From contig NC_010162.1 of the NCBI RefSeq assembly GCF_000067165.1, positions 8,811,001-8,875,000 on the forward strand: 64,000 bases of DNA. Reading direction: 5' to 3'. The position numbers were made by a program, and so were the translations under genes. The notes below the pieces were generated by a model. The model was not told the origin of the DNA. It saw only the letters and a list, made by a program, of their open reading frames with translations, and ran no database searches. Source of the DNA: Sorangium cellulosum So ce56. Its GTDB lineage: Bacteria > Myxococcota_A > Polyangia > Polyangiales > Polyangiaceae. This document shows, piece after piece, positions 47,790 to 55,884 of the stretch (position 1 is the first letter of the stretch; each line of letters begins with the position of its first letter).

Positions 47790-49290
47790 CAGGGGCTCGC
47801 TACGCCGTCAGGCATACGCCGTGATCCTGACGGTGGTGGCGGCGCCCGTCGTCGCGATCGCCTTCACATCGCTTGTTATCGACAGCAGCGACGATGCGAC
47901 CCGCCGGGCCCAGCGCTGGGCGCTGCGTGGCGCCGAGGCAGCCCAGGCCGCCGTGGAGACGGACGCTGGCGGCGATCTCGCGCTGCGCGAGGCGCTCGAG
48001 GGGGTGTCCCTCCGCAACGGCGTGCGCGTCCGGGTGATCGACGGTGACGGCCGCGTGATCGCGGACGGCAACCGTGAGCCCGCCGCCTCGTTGCGCGACC
48101 GGATCGGCGAGCTCTTCTGGGGCCCGGCAGGCCCGCCGACCCTGCGCGCCTACGAGGAGACAGCCCCGCCGCTCGCCGAGCGCGCGGAGATCCGGCGGGC
48201 GTTCGCGGAGGGCCGTGACGAAGCGTGCGAGCGCGTGTTCGGCGGCTCGCTGCTCGTCTGCCATGTAGCCGTCAGGACGCCATGGCGAGGGGGGACCTTC
48301 GTGGTGCTCTCGCAGAAGAGCGTGCGCCTCGCATTCCTGGCGCTCTACGACGTGCGCTATCCGGTCCTCAAGCTGACCCTGGGCATGCTCCTGGTCGGCT
48401 TCCTGCTCGCGACGTGGCTCATCCGGCGCATGCTGGCGCCGATCCAGGAGCTGCGGGAGCAGGTGCTCTCGCGCAGACGCGCGCCGCTCTCGGGCGACGC
48501 CATCCCCGTGGGCGCCCCCGTGGAGATCGCCGAGCTCGCCGGCGCTTTCAATACGCTCCTCGCCGCGATCGCCGAGCGAACTCGCCAGAACCATGCCTTC
48601 ATGACCGACCTCGTGCACGAGCTCAAGAGCCCGGTCGCCGTGGTGCTCACGGCTGCAGAGGTGATGAGCGGCGAGGGGGCGCCCTCTGCAGCGCGCGCAG
48701 AGCGCCTGGGCAGGGCATTGCTCACGAGCGGGCGCAGGCTCGACATGCTGGTGACTCAGTTCCTCGACCTCGCGCGCGCCGAGGCGGGCTTGCCTGACGA
48801 GGAGCGCGCCGAGATCGACGCCGCGGAGCTCGTCCGTGGGCTGGTCGATGCCATGCGCGCCGACGAGCGGCACGCCGGCCTGCGCTTCGAGGTGGACGCG
48901 GTGCCCGTGAAGGTCCTGGTCATCTCCGACCGGATCGAGGTCGCGATCCGCAATGTGCTCGACAATGCGGCCTCCTTCGCCGGACGGGAAGGCGCCGTGC
49001 TGATCCGGGTGAGCGCTATCGAGGGTGGATCCGCGATCGAGGTGAGCGACACCGGGCCGGGGATCGCTCCGGAGAACCTGCCCCGGGTCTTCGACCGGTT
49101 CTTCACCGACCGGCCCGGCGGCAAGGGTACCGGCCTCGGCCTCGCGCTCGCGAAGGCCATCGTCGAGGCGCACGGGGGATCCATCGCCGTCGTCTCGCCG
49201 CCGGGGCAGGGAGCGACGTTCACCCTCCGGTTTCCGCCCGTTTCACACGGTTTACACAGCGAGACCATCGACGTTTCACCCGGCGAATAG
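47779..49290 (+). CDS. Sensor histidine kinase
   Basis: A 503-residue membrane kinase starting with GTG inside the response regulator gene. Two membrane segments (YAVILTVVAAPVVAIAFTSLV and LTLGMLLVGFLLATWLI) bracket a periplasmic sensor of about 150 residues; a HAMP domain follows. The His-phosphoacceptor is in MTDLVHELKSPVAVVL. The ATPase domain has the N-box NVLDNAASFA, DTGPGIAPENLP and GKGTGLGLALAK. It signals to the overlapping OmpR-type regulator; the stimulus is unknown. Confidence 0.93.
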   Translation: MARSRGSLRRQAYAVILTVVAAPVVAIAFTSLVIDSSDDATRRAQRWALRGAEAAQAAVETDAGGDLALREALEGVSLRNGVRVRVIDGDGRVIADGNREPAASLRDRIGELFWGPAGPPTLRAYEETAPPLAERAEIRRAFAEGRDEACERVFGGSLLVCHVAVRTPWRGGTFVVLSQKSVRLAFLALYDVRYPVLKLTLGMLLVGFLLATWLIRRMLAPIQELREQVLSRRRAPLSGDAIPVGAPVEIAELAGAFNTLLAAIAERTRQNHAFMTDLVHELKSPVAVVLTAAEVMSGEGAPSAARAERLGRALLTSGRRLDMLVTQFLDLARAEAGLPDEERAEIDAAELVRGLVDAMRADERHAGLRFEVDAVPVKVLVISDRIEVAIRNVLDNAASFAGREGAVLIRVSAIEGGSAIEVSDTGPGIAPENLPRVFDRFFTDRPGGKGTGLGLALAKAIVEAHGGSIAVVSPPGQGATFTLRFPPVSHGLHSETIDVSPGE

Positions 49291-49375
49291 TCTGGATTTC
49301 AAGCCCGACGTGCAACCTGTCCTGCGTCAACGATGTGGCGCACGGCGAGCTGCTCCGTGCGCCGAGGAGGTCTTC

Positions 49376-50326
49376 ATGAACGTCACCTACCCCGCGCTCA
49401 ACCGATTGCACGCTCAACCGGAGATTCACAGGGTCGAAATCCTGGCACGGCGAGCTGCGCTCGCCGCGATCCTGCTCGCCGCCGCGGCGTGCGGCGAGAT
49501 AGAGGACCGATCGTGCCCGGGTGACGATCCCGAGTGCTCGCGCGTCGCCATGCCCCTTATTCAGTTCACTGTGCCCACGATCCAGTGCATCGATGGGAGC
49601 AGTGACGCTGTCATCGAGTTCTCCAGCTCCAACGGCTATGCGTCCTATCAGCCGGCCGCCGATCAGTGGGTCAAGATCATGGACGCATCGGGTGCGCTGG
49701 TGCCGCCCTACCTGAGCCCGGGCGATCCGTACATCACCCCGGTGTACACGTCGCCGCCGCTGACGCTGACGCCGGGTGCGATTTACACGGTCGAGATCGT
49801 GACGGGCACCGGCGTGCATGCCTATCCGGGCGTAGACCCAGACTTTCCCTATACGAACGTGCCCCTGACCGCGCCGGCCTGCGCGCCCGATAGCGGCAAG
49901 GGGATGACGTGGGGCAAGTACGCAACCGACCCGATCACGGGCGTGCTCCAGGTCGGTTGTCAGCCAGGCGGCAGCTTCGATTGCGATCCTTTCCACGGCG
50001 ACACGTCGTGCTCGACGCCACTGCCAGTCTTGTGCAAAAATCCACTGGCGCTCCCTGAGCCGGCGACGTTCACCGTGTCACCGGACGCCACGCACGTCTG
50101 GTCAGGCAACGTGGTGGCGACAACGCCGGCGGTGGCGCCTGCGGCGGCCGGCCTGAACAGCCGAGCGGCGGTGAATGCGTACTGCGCAGCGGAGTTCGGC
50201 GCGGGATGGGAAGTGGCCGAGTTTCACGACGGCTCGGGCTGGAACTTCACGGCGTACGGCAACGTCGGCACCGCGCCGCGCTTCTGGGTCGACATCAACG
50301 ATCAGCCTGACGGCACCTGCTGGTGA
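49376..50326 (+). CDS. Lipoprotein, unknown function
   Basis: A 316-residue protein with signal LAAILLAAAAC (lipobox AAAC) after a rather long charged N-terminus. The mature part has a beta-sandwich-like segment (FTVPTIQCIDGSSDAVIEFSS, TLTPGAIYTVEIVTGTGVHAYPG) and a C-terminal module with NSRAAVNAYCAAEFGAGWEVAEFHDG and a closing DINDQPDGTCW. I do not know the family name. GAGGAGG precedes the ATG. It follows the two-component system by 85 bases, in the same direction. Confidence 0.6.
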   Translation: MNVTYPALNRLHAQPEIHRVEILARRAALAAILLAAAACGEIEDRSCPGDDPECSRVAMPLIQFTVPTIQCIDGSSDAVIEFSSSNGYASYQPAADQWVKIMDASGALVPPYLSPGDPYITPVYTSPPLTLTPGAIYTVEIVTGTGVHAYPGVDPDFPYTNVPLTAPACAPDSGKGMTWGKYATDPITGVLQVGCQPGGSFDCDPFHGDTSCSTPLPVLCKNPLALPEPATFTVSPDATHVWSGNVVATTPAVAPAAAGLNSRAAVNAYCAAEFGAGWEVAEFHDGSGWNFTAYGNVGTAPRFWVDINDQPDGTCW

Positions 50327-50523
50327 GCTCCGCGCCGCTCGCGCTGAGCGTCGTCCGGCGCTGCTCGTAAAGCATTGCGGTGCTGCGCGTGCCGCGCTGG
50401 GACCGCGAGCACCACGGCAAAAGTGACCGAGTCTAGTTACTGAGCCCGGCAGCTGCCCGACCGCGGCCTCGCCTCGGCTGAGCACGGATCAATGAGCGTA
50501 CACCAATAGAGTGGAGATAATTT

Positions 50524-51306
50524 ATGAATGACCATGACCATGTGGCAAACAAGCGGTTCGGTCAAGCGGGCAGCCTGACCGTCAGGGAGCACATCAACAA
50601 TCACACGATGCTGGAGGCAATGGCGAACGGGTACTACGAAGTACAGCAACAGCTCGGACGGGACTCCGCGAGCGAGATCGAGTGGAGCGCAACCTACAGC
50701 GAATCCGGGTGGACTGGATCCATTACGGGCACGCTCAACAACGAGAGATTGACCCTTAACTACACCGCAACTACCGTCTACGATGACGCCCAGAATGCGA
50801 CGTCCACATTTTCGGCTACTGGGGTACACGGTAGGGACACCATCACGATCAATGGAACGTCGGCCTGGATCTATGACGCCAGGTTGGGCGGCTACAAGAC
50901 GATGATTTTTCAGGACCACGGAACCGTCGATCCTGGGTCGCAGCAGAGAAGGATAAAGTGGTGGGTCGCAGCGGCCGAGGCGATTGGTGGCGGCATTCTA
51001 GGTGGAGCGCTCGGCGGCGTAGGCGGCGCTGTCGCGGGCGCCGGATTCGGTATCGCGTGCAGTGCGGCTGGTGCCGCCCGAACTGTGGACGGCTCTGACC
51101 CTCCGTTCCCAGGCGATCAAGACGCACCTGCGCTTCCCACCACGGTCGATGAGGCTCGGAGGCTCGTGCCGAACGTGAACCAGATCATTACTCGAGTTCT
51201 CGGGGATCGCACCGAGAACGCGAATGTCCGGAACCGGATCAGCCTGGCCGGGAACTGGGCAAGCGGGCGAGCGTCTGGCACTGGGCGCGTCCATGCAGAA
51301 GGCTGA
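50524..51306 (+). CDS. Glycine-zipper protein, unknown function
   Basis: A 260-residue protein without a normal signal peptide. Residues 1-140 are polar (HDHVANKRFGQAGSLTVREH, WSATYSESGWTGSITGTLNNE). In the middle is a membrane-type glycine zipper, GGGILGGALGGVGGAVAGAG, and the C-terminal 80 residues are polar again. Glycine zippers occur in pore-forming and envelope-active proteins. GGAG stands seven bases before the ATG. GC is low for this genome. The flanking 50327-50523 holds no gene. Confidence 0.55.
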   Translation: MNDHDHVANKRFGQAGSLTVREHINNHTMLEAMANGYYEVQQQLGRDSASEIEWSATYSESGWTGSITGTLNNERLTLNYTATTVYDDAQNATSTFSATGVHGRDTITINGTSAWIYDARLGGYKTMIFQDHGTVDPGSQQRRIKWWVAAAEAIGGGILGGALGGVGGAVAGAGFGIACSAAGAARTVDGSDPPFPGDQDAPALPTTVDEARRLVPNVNQIITRVLGDRTENANVRNRISLAGNWASGRASGTGRVHAEG

Positions 51307-51499
51307 GGTGTAGCCGCGTCGCTGGTGCATGCTAACGCCCAGTATCGCGCACCAGATGGCCGCCGACGCGCACAGGTTGAATTCCACTGATATTCACTTG
51401 TCAATAGAATTCGAAAAGCAACGAGTCTCGCGACCGATTTTTGGTCACAAGTAGTCGTGTCACCAGAGATCGGTCGCGAAACGGCCCGGGAGCACGCTC

Positions 51500-51715
51500 C
51501 ACCAGTCCCCGCGCTGCGCTCTTGCGCTACGTCCTGAGCCCCCACTCGCGCAGGAGCGCGTCGAGTTGCAACAGGACGGCCTGGTGCGGCTGTCGCTCAA
51601 GCGCGCCTTTGTCGACGGGACCGTCGCGGTCGATATGGACCCGCTCTCGCTCCTGTATTGGCAAGATCGACCGCAGCGAGCTCGTCTCCGCGGTCAACCG
51701 CCGGTCGTCACCTCC
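51500..51715 (+). mobile_element. IS91-like transposase fragment
   Basis: From CTCTTGCGCTACGTCCTGAG the sequence follows 25525-25660 closely (CAGGAGCGCGTCGAG, CAACAGGACGGCCTGGTGCGG, GATATGGACCCGCTCTCGCTCCTG), then diverges. It abuts the 3' end of the AraC gene. The bases 51307-51499 hold nothing identifiable. Confidence 0.75.
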
Positions 51716-52757
51716 GCGCGCGGTGTGCTCGTCGGTACGCCGCCGGGCCTACGCCGACCCAGCTCCGGAACGCGCGATGGAACTCGCTGAGCGAGCCGTA
51801 GCCTAGCCGCGTTGCGATCTCGCCGATCGGCAGGTCCGAGTGCACGAGCGCGTGCATTGCGCGATCGCGGCGCACCGTGGCGAGCAGGCTACGAAACGTC
51901 GCGCCGCTGGCGATCAGCCGGCGCTGCAGCGTGCGCGCGCCGAGCCCGAGCGTGCGCGCCACTCGGGGCAGCTGCACGTCCCCGGTCGGCAGCAGCTTCA
52001 CGATCGCCGCGACGATGTCGTCGAGGATCGACGGCTGCACGGCGCGGCCAGCCAGCCGTCGCTCGGCCAGATCCCGCAGCAGCTCGTGGAGCACCGGATC
52101 CGCGCTGGCGATCGGCGTCGCGCCCGACGCCGCATCGCACACGATCAGGTTGCGCGGCATGCCGAACCGCACCGGCGCGCGCAGCAGGCGCGCATGCTCG
52201 GACGTGTCGGCCGGCGGCCCATGACGGAAGTGCACCTCGCGGGGACGCCAGCGCCCCGCGTGGAGCTGTCCACCGACGTTCACGGCGGCCATCATCGACA
52301 TCTCGCAGTCGTGGCGCCGCAGCGGGGCGGTGGGATCGGCGTAGGCCCAGGCGACCTCGATCGTCGTGCGCGAGCGCTCGATCTGAAAGCCCGCGCTGGT
52401 CGTCCACAGCGGCAGATAGCGCGCCAGGACCTCGAACGCCTGCTCCAGCGTCGCCGTCGTGAGCGCGAGATACCCGAGGAGATCGAAGCGGCGCGCGTCC
52501 ACGTTCGCTCCCACGTGCAAGCCGAACCATGGATCGCCGGTCCAGCGCGCCGCCGCTTCATACAGGTCGGCGAGCTGGTGGTACGGCACCCGCGCGTCGG
52601 GCTCCGTGGCCCGCGTGACGTCGAGGCCGACGTCGCTGCACACCGCCCGCACCGGGACGCACCCCTCGACCGCGCGCAGCACGTTCGCGAGCGCGACGGC
52701 CGGCACCGTCGACCAGTCGGTGTCGCGGATCGTCATGTCTTTGACGTGATTCGCCAT
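51708..52757 (-). CDS. AraC-family transcriptional regulator (Arabinose_bd type)
   Basis: A 349-residue regulator. The N-terminal domain of about 220 residues (VRAVCSDVGLDVTRATEPDARVPYHQLADLYEAAARWTGDPWFGLHVG) is the type found in OruR/ArgR-like and OxyR-unrelated AraC proteins. The C-terminal double HTH is clear: PRVARTLGLGARTLQRRLIASGATFRSLL and GEIATRLGYGSLSEFHRAFRSWVGVGPAAYRR. Divergent from the metallopeptidase-like lipoprotein gene at 52892. Its 3' end meets a transposon fragment but the HTH is complete. Confidence 0.9.
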   Translation of the reverse strand: MANHVKDMTIRDTDWSTVPAVALANVLRAVEGCVPVRAVCSDVGLDVTRATEPDARVPYHQLADLYEAAARWTGDPWFGLHVGANVDARRFDLLGYLALTTATLEQAFEVLARYLPLWTTSAGFQIERSRTTIEVAWAYADPTAPLRRHDCEMSMMAAVNVGGQLHAGRWRPREVHFRHGPPADTSEHARLLRAPVRFGMPRNLIVCDAASGATPIASADPVLHELLRDLAERRLAGRAVQPSILDDIVAAIVKLLPTGDVQLPRVARTLGLGARTLQRRLIASGATFRSLLATVRRDRAMHALVHSDLPIGEIATRLGYGSLSEFHRAFRSWVGVGPAAYRRAHRARR

Positions 52758-52891
52758 GAACGTCTTCTAACATCTCGGGCACCACTGTCGAGCGCACACG
52801 CATGCACGACGGTGCGCCTGCTCGTGCGCCAGAAGGAGCCCTTATGTTTGTGTTGCACGTTATGCCCCGCCTCGGTCCCGCAGAGAGAGCC

Positions 52892-53884
52892 ATGCGTTCA
52901 CCGCGGCCATCCATGGAGATCGCCGCGGCCGTGCTCCGCGCGGTGATGGTGGCGATCCCACTGTGGGCGGCGGGGTGCGACGACCAAGACGATGCGTCGC
53001 ACCGATCGGACGACGCCGGCGAGCAAGCCGGCGCCGTGGCAGCGGTGTTCCTCAGCCAGGACGAGGGGCGCATCGAGATCAGCCGCCGAGACGAGTACGT
53101 CGCCGAGATGAACCGGTTCGATCTGCAGCTCAGGACCGGCTCGCTGGAGCCCGTCACCGTCGACGACTACCTGCGCGCGATGCCGCCCCACGTGCTCGAG
53201 TTCTCCGAGGGCGAGCGCCAGCGCGTGACCGCGGCGCTGAGCACCGTCCTCGACCGGATGGCCGCCACGGGCCTGAAGCCGCCGGAGGATCCAGCAGAGG
53301 TCCAACTTGTCCGGACAGATGGCAAGGAAGAGGGCGACGCGTTGGCCTATACCCGGAGCGCGTCGATCTTCCTTTGTGACGGCCTGTTCACCATGGAGGA
53401 CGCCTTGTTCACCCACGTCATCGCGCACGAGTTGTTTCATGTGTGGAGCCGCGCCAACCCCGACGTGGTCCGCTGGCCGACCCACGAAGCGCTCGGCTTC
53501 GTCCGCGCGGAGGACATCAGCTTCCCGGCAAGCCTCGCCGAACGCCGGATCACCAACCCCGACGATCCGAAGGTGCACGAGACCATCCATGTGCAGCTCG
53601 ACGGCAAACCCGTGGAGGTGTTTCTCGCCATCATGGCGAGCAAGGACTATGAGGGAGGTTCGCTGTTGGATTACATACAGCTCGAGCTGATCGAGCCCGC
53701 GAGCGCCGCGTCGCACCCGCTCGACTCGGCGCAGGGCCTGTTCGAGCAGATCGGCACCACGACCCCGGAGATCCTCTCGGCCGAGGAGATCTCGGCGGAG
53801 CACTTCGCGATCGGCCTGTTGCAGGATAGACCGATCAACGATCCTGAGCTCATCGAGGCGGTGCTGAGACCATTCGCCCAATAA
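52892..53884 (+). CDS. Zincin-like (HExxH) lipoprotein
   Basis: A 330-residue protein with signal AVMVAIPLWAAGC (lipobox AAGC). The body has a helical N-part (YVAEMNRFDLQLR, GERQRVTAALSTVLDRM) and the HExxH motif in HVIAHELFHVWSRANPD, about residue 180, the signature of a zinc metallopeptidase. A downstream Glu or His third ligand is not obvious. The family is not one I recognise. I start at the ATG at 52892, just before the signal; frames from 52802 and 52844 are possible. It is divergent from an AraC regulator. Confidence 0.65.
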   Translation: MRSPRPSMEIAAAVLRAVMVAIPLWAAGCDDQDDASHRSDDAGEQAGAVAAVFLSQDEGRIEISRRDEYVAEMNRFDLQLRTGSLEPVTVDDYLRAMPPHVLEFSEGERQRVTAALSTVLDRMAATGLKPPEDPAEVQLVRTDGKEEGDALAYTRSASIFLCDGLFTMEDALFTHVIAHELFHVWSRANPDVVRWPTHEALGFVRAEDISFPASLAERRITNPDDPKVHETIHVQLDGKPVEVFLAIMASKDYEGGSLLDYIQLELIEPASAASHPLDSAQGLFEQIGTTTPEILSAEEISAEHFAIGLLQDRPINDPELIEAVLRPFAQ

Positions 53885-54006
53885 CCCGACCCGCCGCGCC
53901 CGGGGTCACGACCCGACCTCCATCGCCGTATCGCCGGCGCGCCGGAGCCCCCTCGCGCGACGGCTCCGTCTGTCTCTGCATGGAGCGGCTCCTGCACCTC
54001 CGGATC

Positions 54007-55467
54007 TCAAGCACGCTTGCGTCGCCTGAAGGCGAGCACGCCCGCGGCCGTCATGAGGAGCAGACCTGGGCGCCTAGGTGTCTGGCCGCCCGGCATCGAG
54101 CATTCGCACCCACCGTCCTCCTCCTCGGGGGTGCCAGAACCGCCGGCACCGGCACCGGCGCTCGATGCGCTCGTCTCGCCGCCTGATCCTTGGCCGGCGG
54201 AGCCGCCCATGGCCTCACCACCAGCGCCATCCAGGCCTCCGGCGCCTCCGTCGCCGCTACCCGCGCCGCCGCCACCAGCGCCTCCGTCGCCACCAGCGCC
54301 TCCGTCGCCACCCGCGCCGCCAGCGCCGTCACCGCCGCCGCCACCCGCACCGCCGTCGCCTCCGTCGCCCCCCGCGCCGCCGGCGCCATCACCGCCGCCG
54401 CCACCACCAGCGCCTCCGGAGCCCACGCCGCCACCACCAGCGCCTCCGGAGCCCACGCCGCCGCCACCAGCGCCTCCGGCGCCCACGCCTCCGGCGCCCA
54501 CGCCGCCGCCCCCCACGCCGCCGCCCCCCACGCCGCCGCCCCCCACGCCGCCGCCGCCGTCACCGCCGCCACCGCCGTCGCTGCTTTTGACAAACGCCAC
54601 GAACGTCTGCGGGCTCCCCAAGGAGAACGTGCTCACGCGGTTCAGCGTCTCGTCGGTCTGAATGACAGCGCCGAACCTGCTGCCCACGACGATCTGCCCG
54701 TCGTCGTTCAGATCGAGATCCGAGAGGCTCCCGGCGTCCGCCATGACGCTGGTCACCAGCGCCCCCGCCGGATCGAAATGATAAATGCTCCCGTCCCAGG
54801 AGGCGCCGAAGACGTCTCCGGCGGCGTTCACGGCGATCCCGCGGCAGGCGAAGGCCAGGTCGAAGGTCCGAGCGTGCATGAGCGTGGACGGCGCGTAGAC
54901 CGCGACGCGGCGCTCCGACGTGAGGACGTACAGCAGGCCATCCAGCCCGAGCGTCAGATCGATGGGCGCGGTCCCGCCCGCGAACCTGGTTGCAGCCCCG
55001 GTGGCCAGCTCGAACCGGACGACCCCTGGGGCGGCATCCCCCACCGTCGACATGTCGGTGACGAAGGTGTAGCCGCGGAAGGTGGCGATTCCGCCGTAGG
55101 ACACGTTGTTGACGGTGCTCCACTCTGCGTAGGTCAATGCGGACCAGGTCGCGCTGACGGGGTCGAGGATGCTCAGGAATGGATCGAACGTCCCATCGTA
55201 GACGTGGACCAGCCCAGTCGCGTCCACAACGAGCTCGCGGACCCTCTCGGTTGCCGGCCGCGCGCCGCCCCCGCCGTAGGGCACCGGGAACGATTGAACC
55301 ACGGCACCCGCCGTGGTGAACTCGGTGATCACCTCGTTCTGCGATACGAGCAGGTTCCCCTCCGTGAGCGGCGCCGCGCTGGCGCTCGCGGAGGCGACGG
55401 AGAAGACAAGCGCAGTGGCAGCGGCGTGCAGCGTGGGAAAGCCCTGGCGAAGTTGCATCAATTTCAT
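54007..55467 (-). CDS. MYXO-CTERM sorted protein with NHL-like propeller and Gly-rich stalk
   Basis: A 486-residue secreted protein. A signal peptide (AAATALVFSVASASASA) is followed by a beta-propeller-like body (LLVSQNEVITEFTTAGAVVQS, LTLGLDGLLYVLTSERRVAVY, SGSIYHFDPAGALV and similar blades), a 130-residue Gly-rich stalk of GGGGVGGGGVG and GAGGDGGAGG units, and a C-terminal sorting signal: Cys residues in GGCECSMPGG, a hydrophobic segment (PGLLLMTAAGVLAF) and RRRKRA. That is the MYXO-CTERM tail, cut by a myxosortase for surface anchoring. The ATG at 55467 is chosen because the signal starts there. About 85 percent GC in the stalk. Confidence 0.85.
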   Translation of the reverse strand: MKLMQLRQGFPTLHAAATALVFSVASASASAAPLTEGNLLVSQNEVITEFTTAGAVVQSFPVPYGGGGARPATERVRELVVDATGLVHVYDGTFDPFLSILDPVSATWSALTYAEWSTVNNVSYGGIATFRGYTFVTDMSTVGDAAPGVVRFELATGAATRFAGGTAPIDLTLGLDGLLYVLTSERRVAVYAPSTLMHARTFDLAFACRGIAVNAAGDVFGASWDGSIYHFDPAGALVTSVMADAGSLSDLDLNDDGQIVVGSRFGAVIQTDETLNRVSTFSLGSPQTFVAFVKSSDGGGGGDGGGGVGGGGVGGGGVGGGGVGAGGVGAGGAGGGGVGSGGAGGGGVGSGGAGGGGGGDGAGGAGGDGGDGGAGGGGGDGAGGAGGDGGAGGDGGAGGGGAGSGDGGAGGLDGAGGEAMGGSAGQGSGGETSASSAGAGAGGSGTPEEEDGGCECSMPGGQTPRRPGLLLMTAAGVLAFRRRKRA

Positions 55468-55631
55468 CCTACCGGATCTCGTGACTCGCGTAAAGGAGCA
55501 GCACGTAGCTCCACGATCCTCAATCGATAAACGGATTGCCCTCCCCGTCGCCTGCAGGAAGGCGTGGACGCCTGCGCCCCCGAGCACCGCCGCGGCGTCG
55601 CCAGACACGCGGTCGCTATCCTACCAATAGA

Positions 55632-55828
55632 GCGGATTGGACAAGCAACCGCGTTCCGCAAAGTCAAGATTCTCGGAGCCGCTCCTGACTCGTGCAGTCC
55701 GACTGCATGAGCTCGTCGACAGAACGGGCCTTGTGCGATCAGACATGCCTTCCACTCGTGAAACGCCTGCGATCACCGCGACGTAGCACCAAGCGGAAGG
55801 CATCCTACCGTATCGCTGTACCCTGCTG
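55632..55828 (+). repeat. 195-bp dispersed repeat, copy 3 (diverged)
   Basis: Same orientation as the copies at 12988 and 15433, 197 bases long, with about 20 differences and small insertions. It starts GCGGATTGGACAAGCAA and ends GCTGTACCCTGCTG. It lies between the MYXO-CTERM gene and the beta-helix gene, 57 bases before the latter's stop. Confidence 0.85.
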
Positions 55829-55884
55829 GCGAGGGCGCCCGACCCGGCCTGCGTGACCCCGCGCCTCACGGAGTCGGCGCGGCT

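Noticed and set aside
54017..54661. Pro-rich protein on the plus strand
   Set aside because: It is the complement of the Gly-rich stalk of the MYXO-CTERM protein; that strand has the signal peptide and sorting tail.
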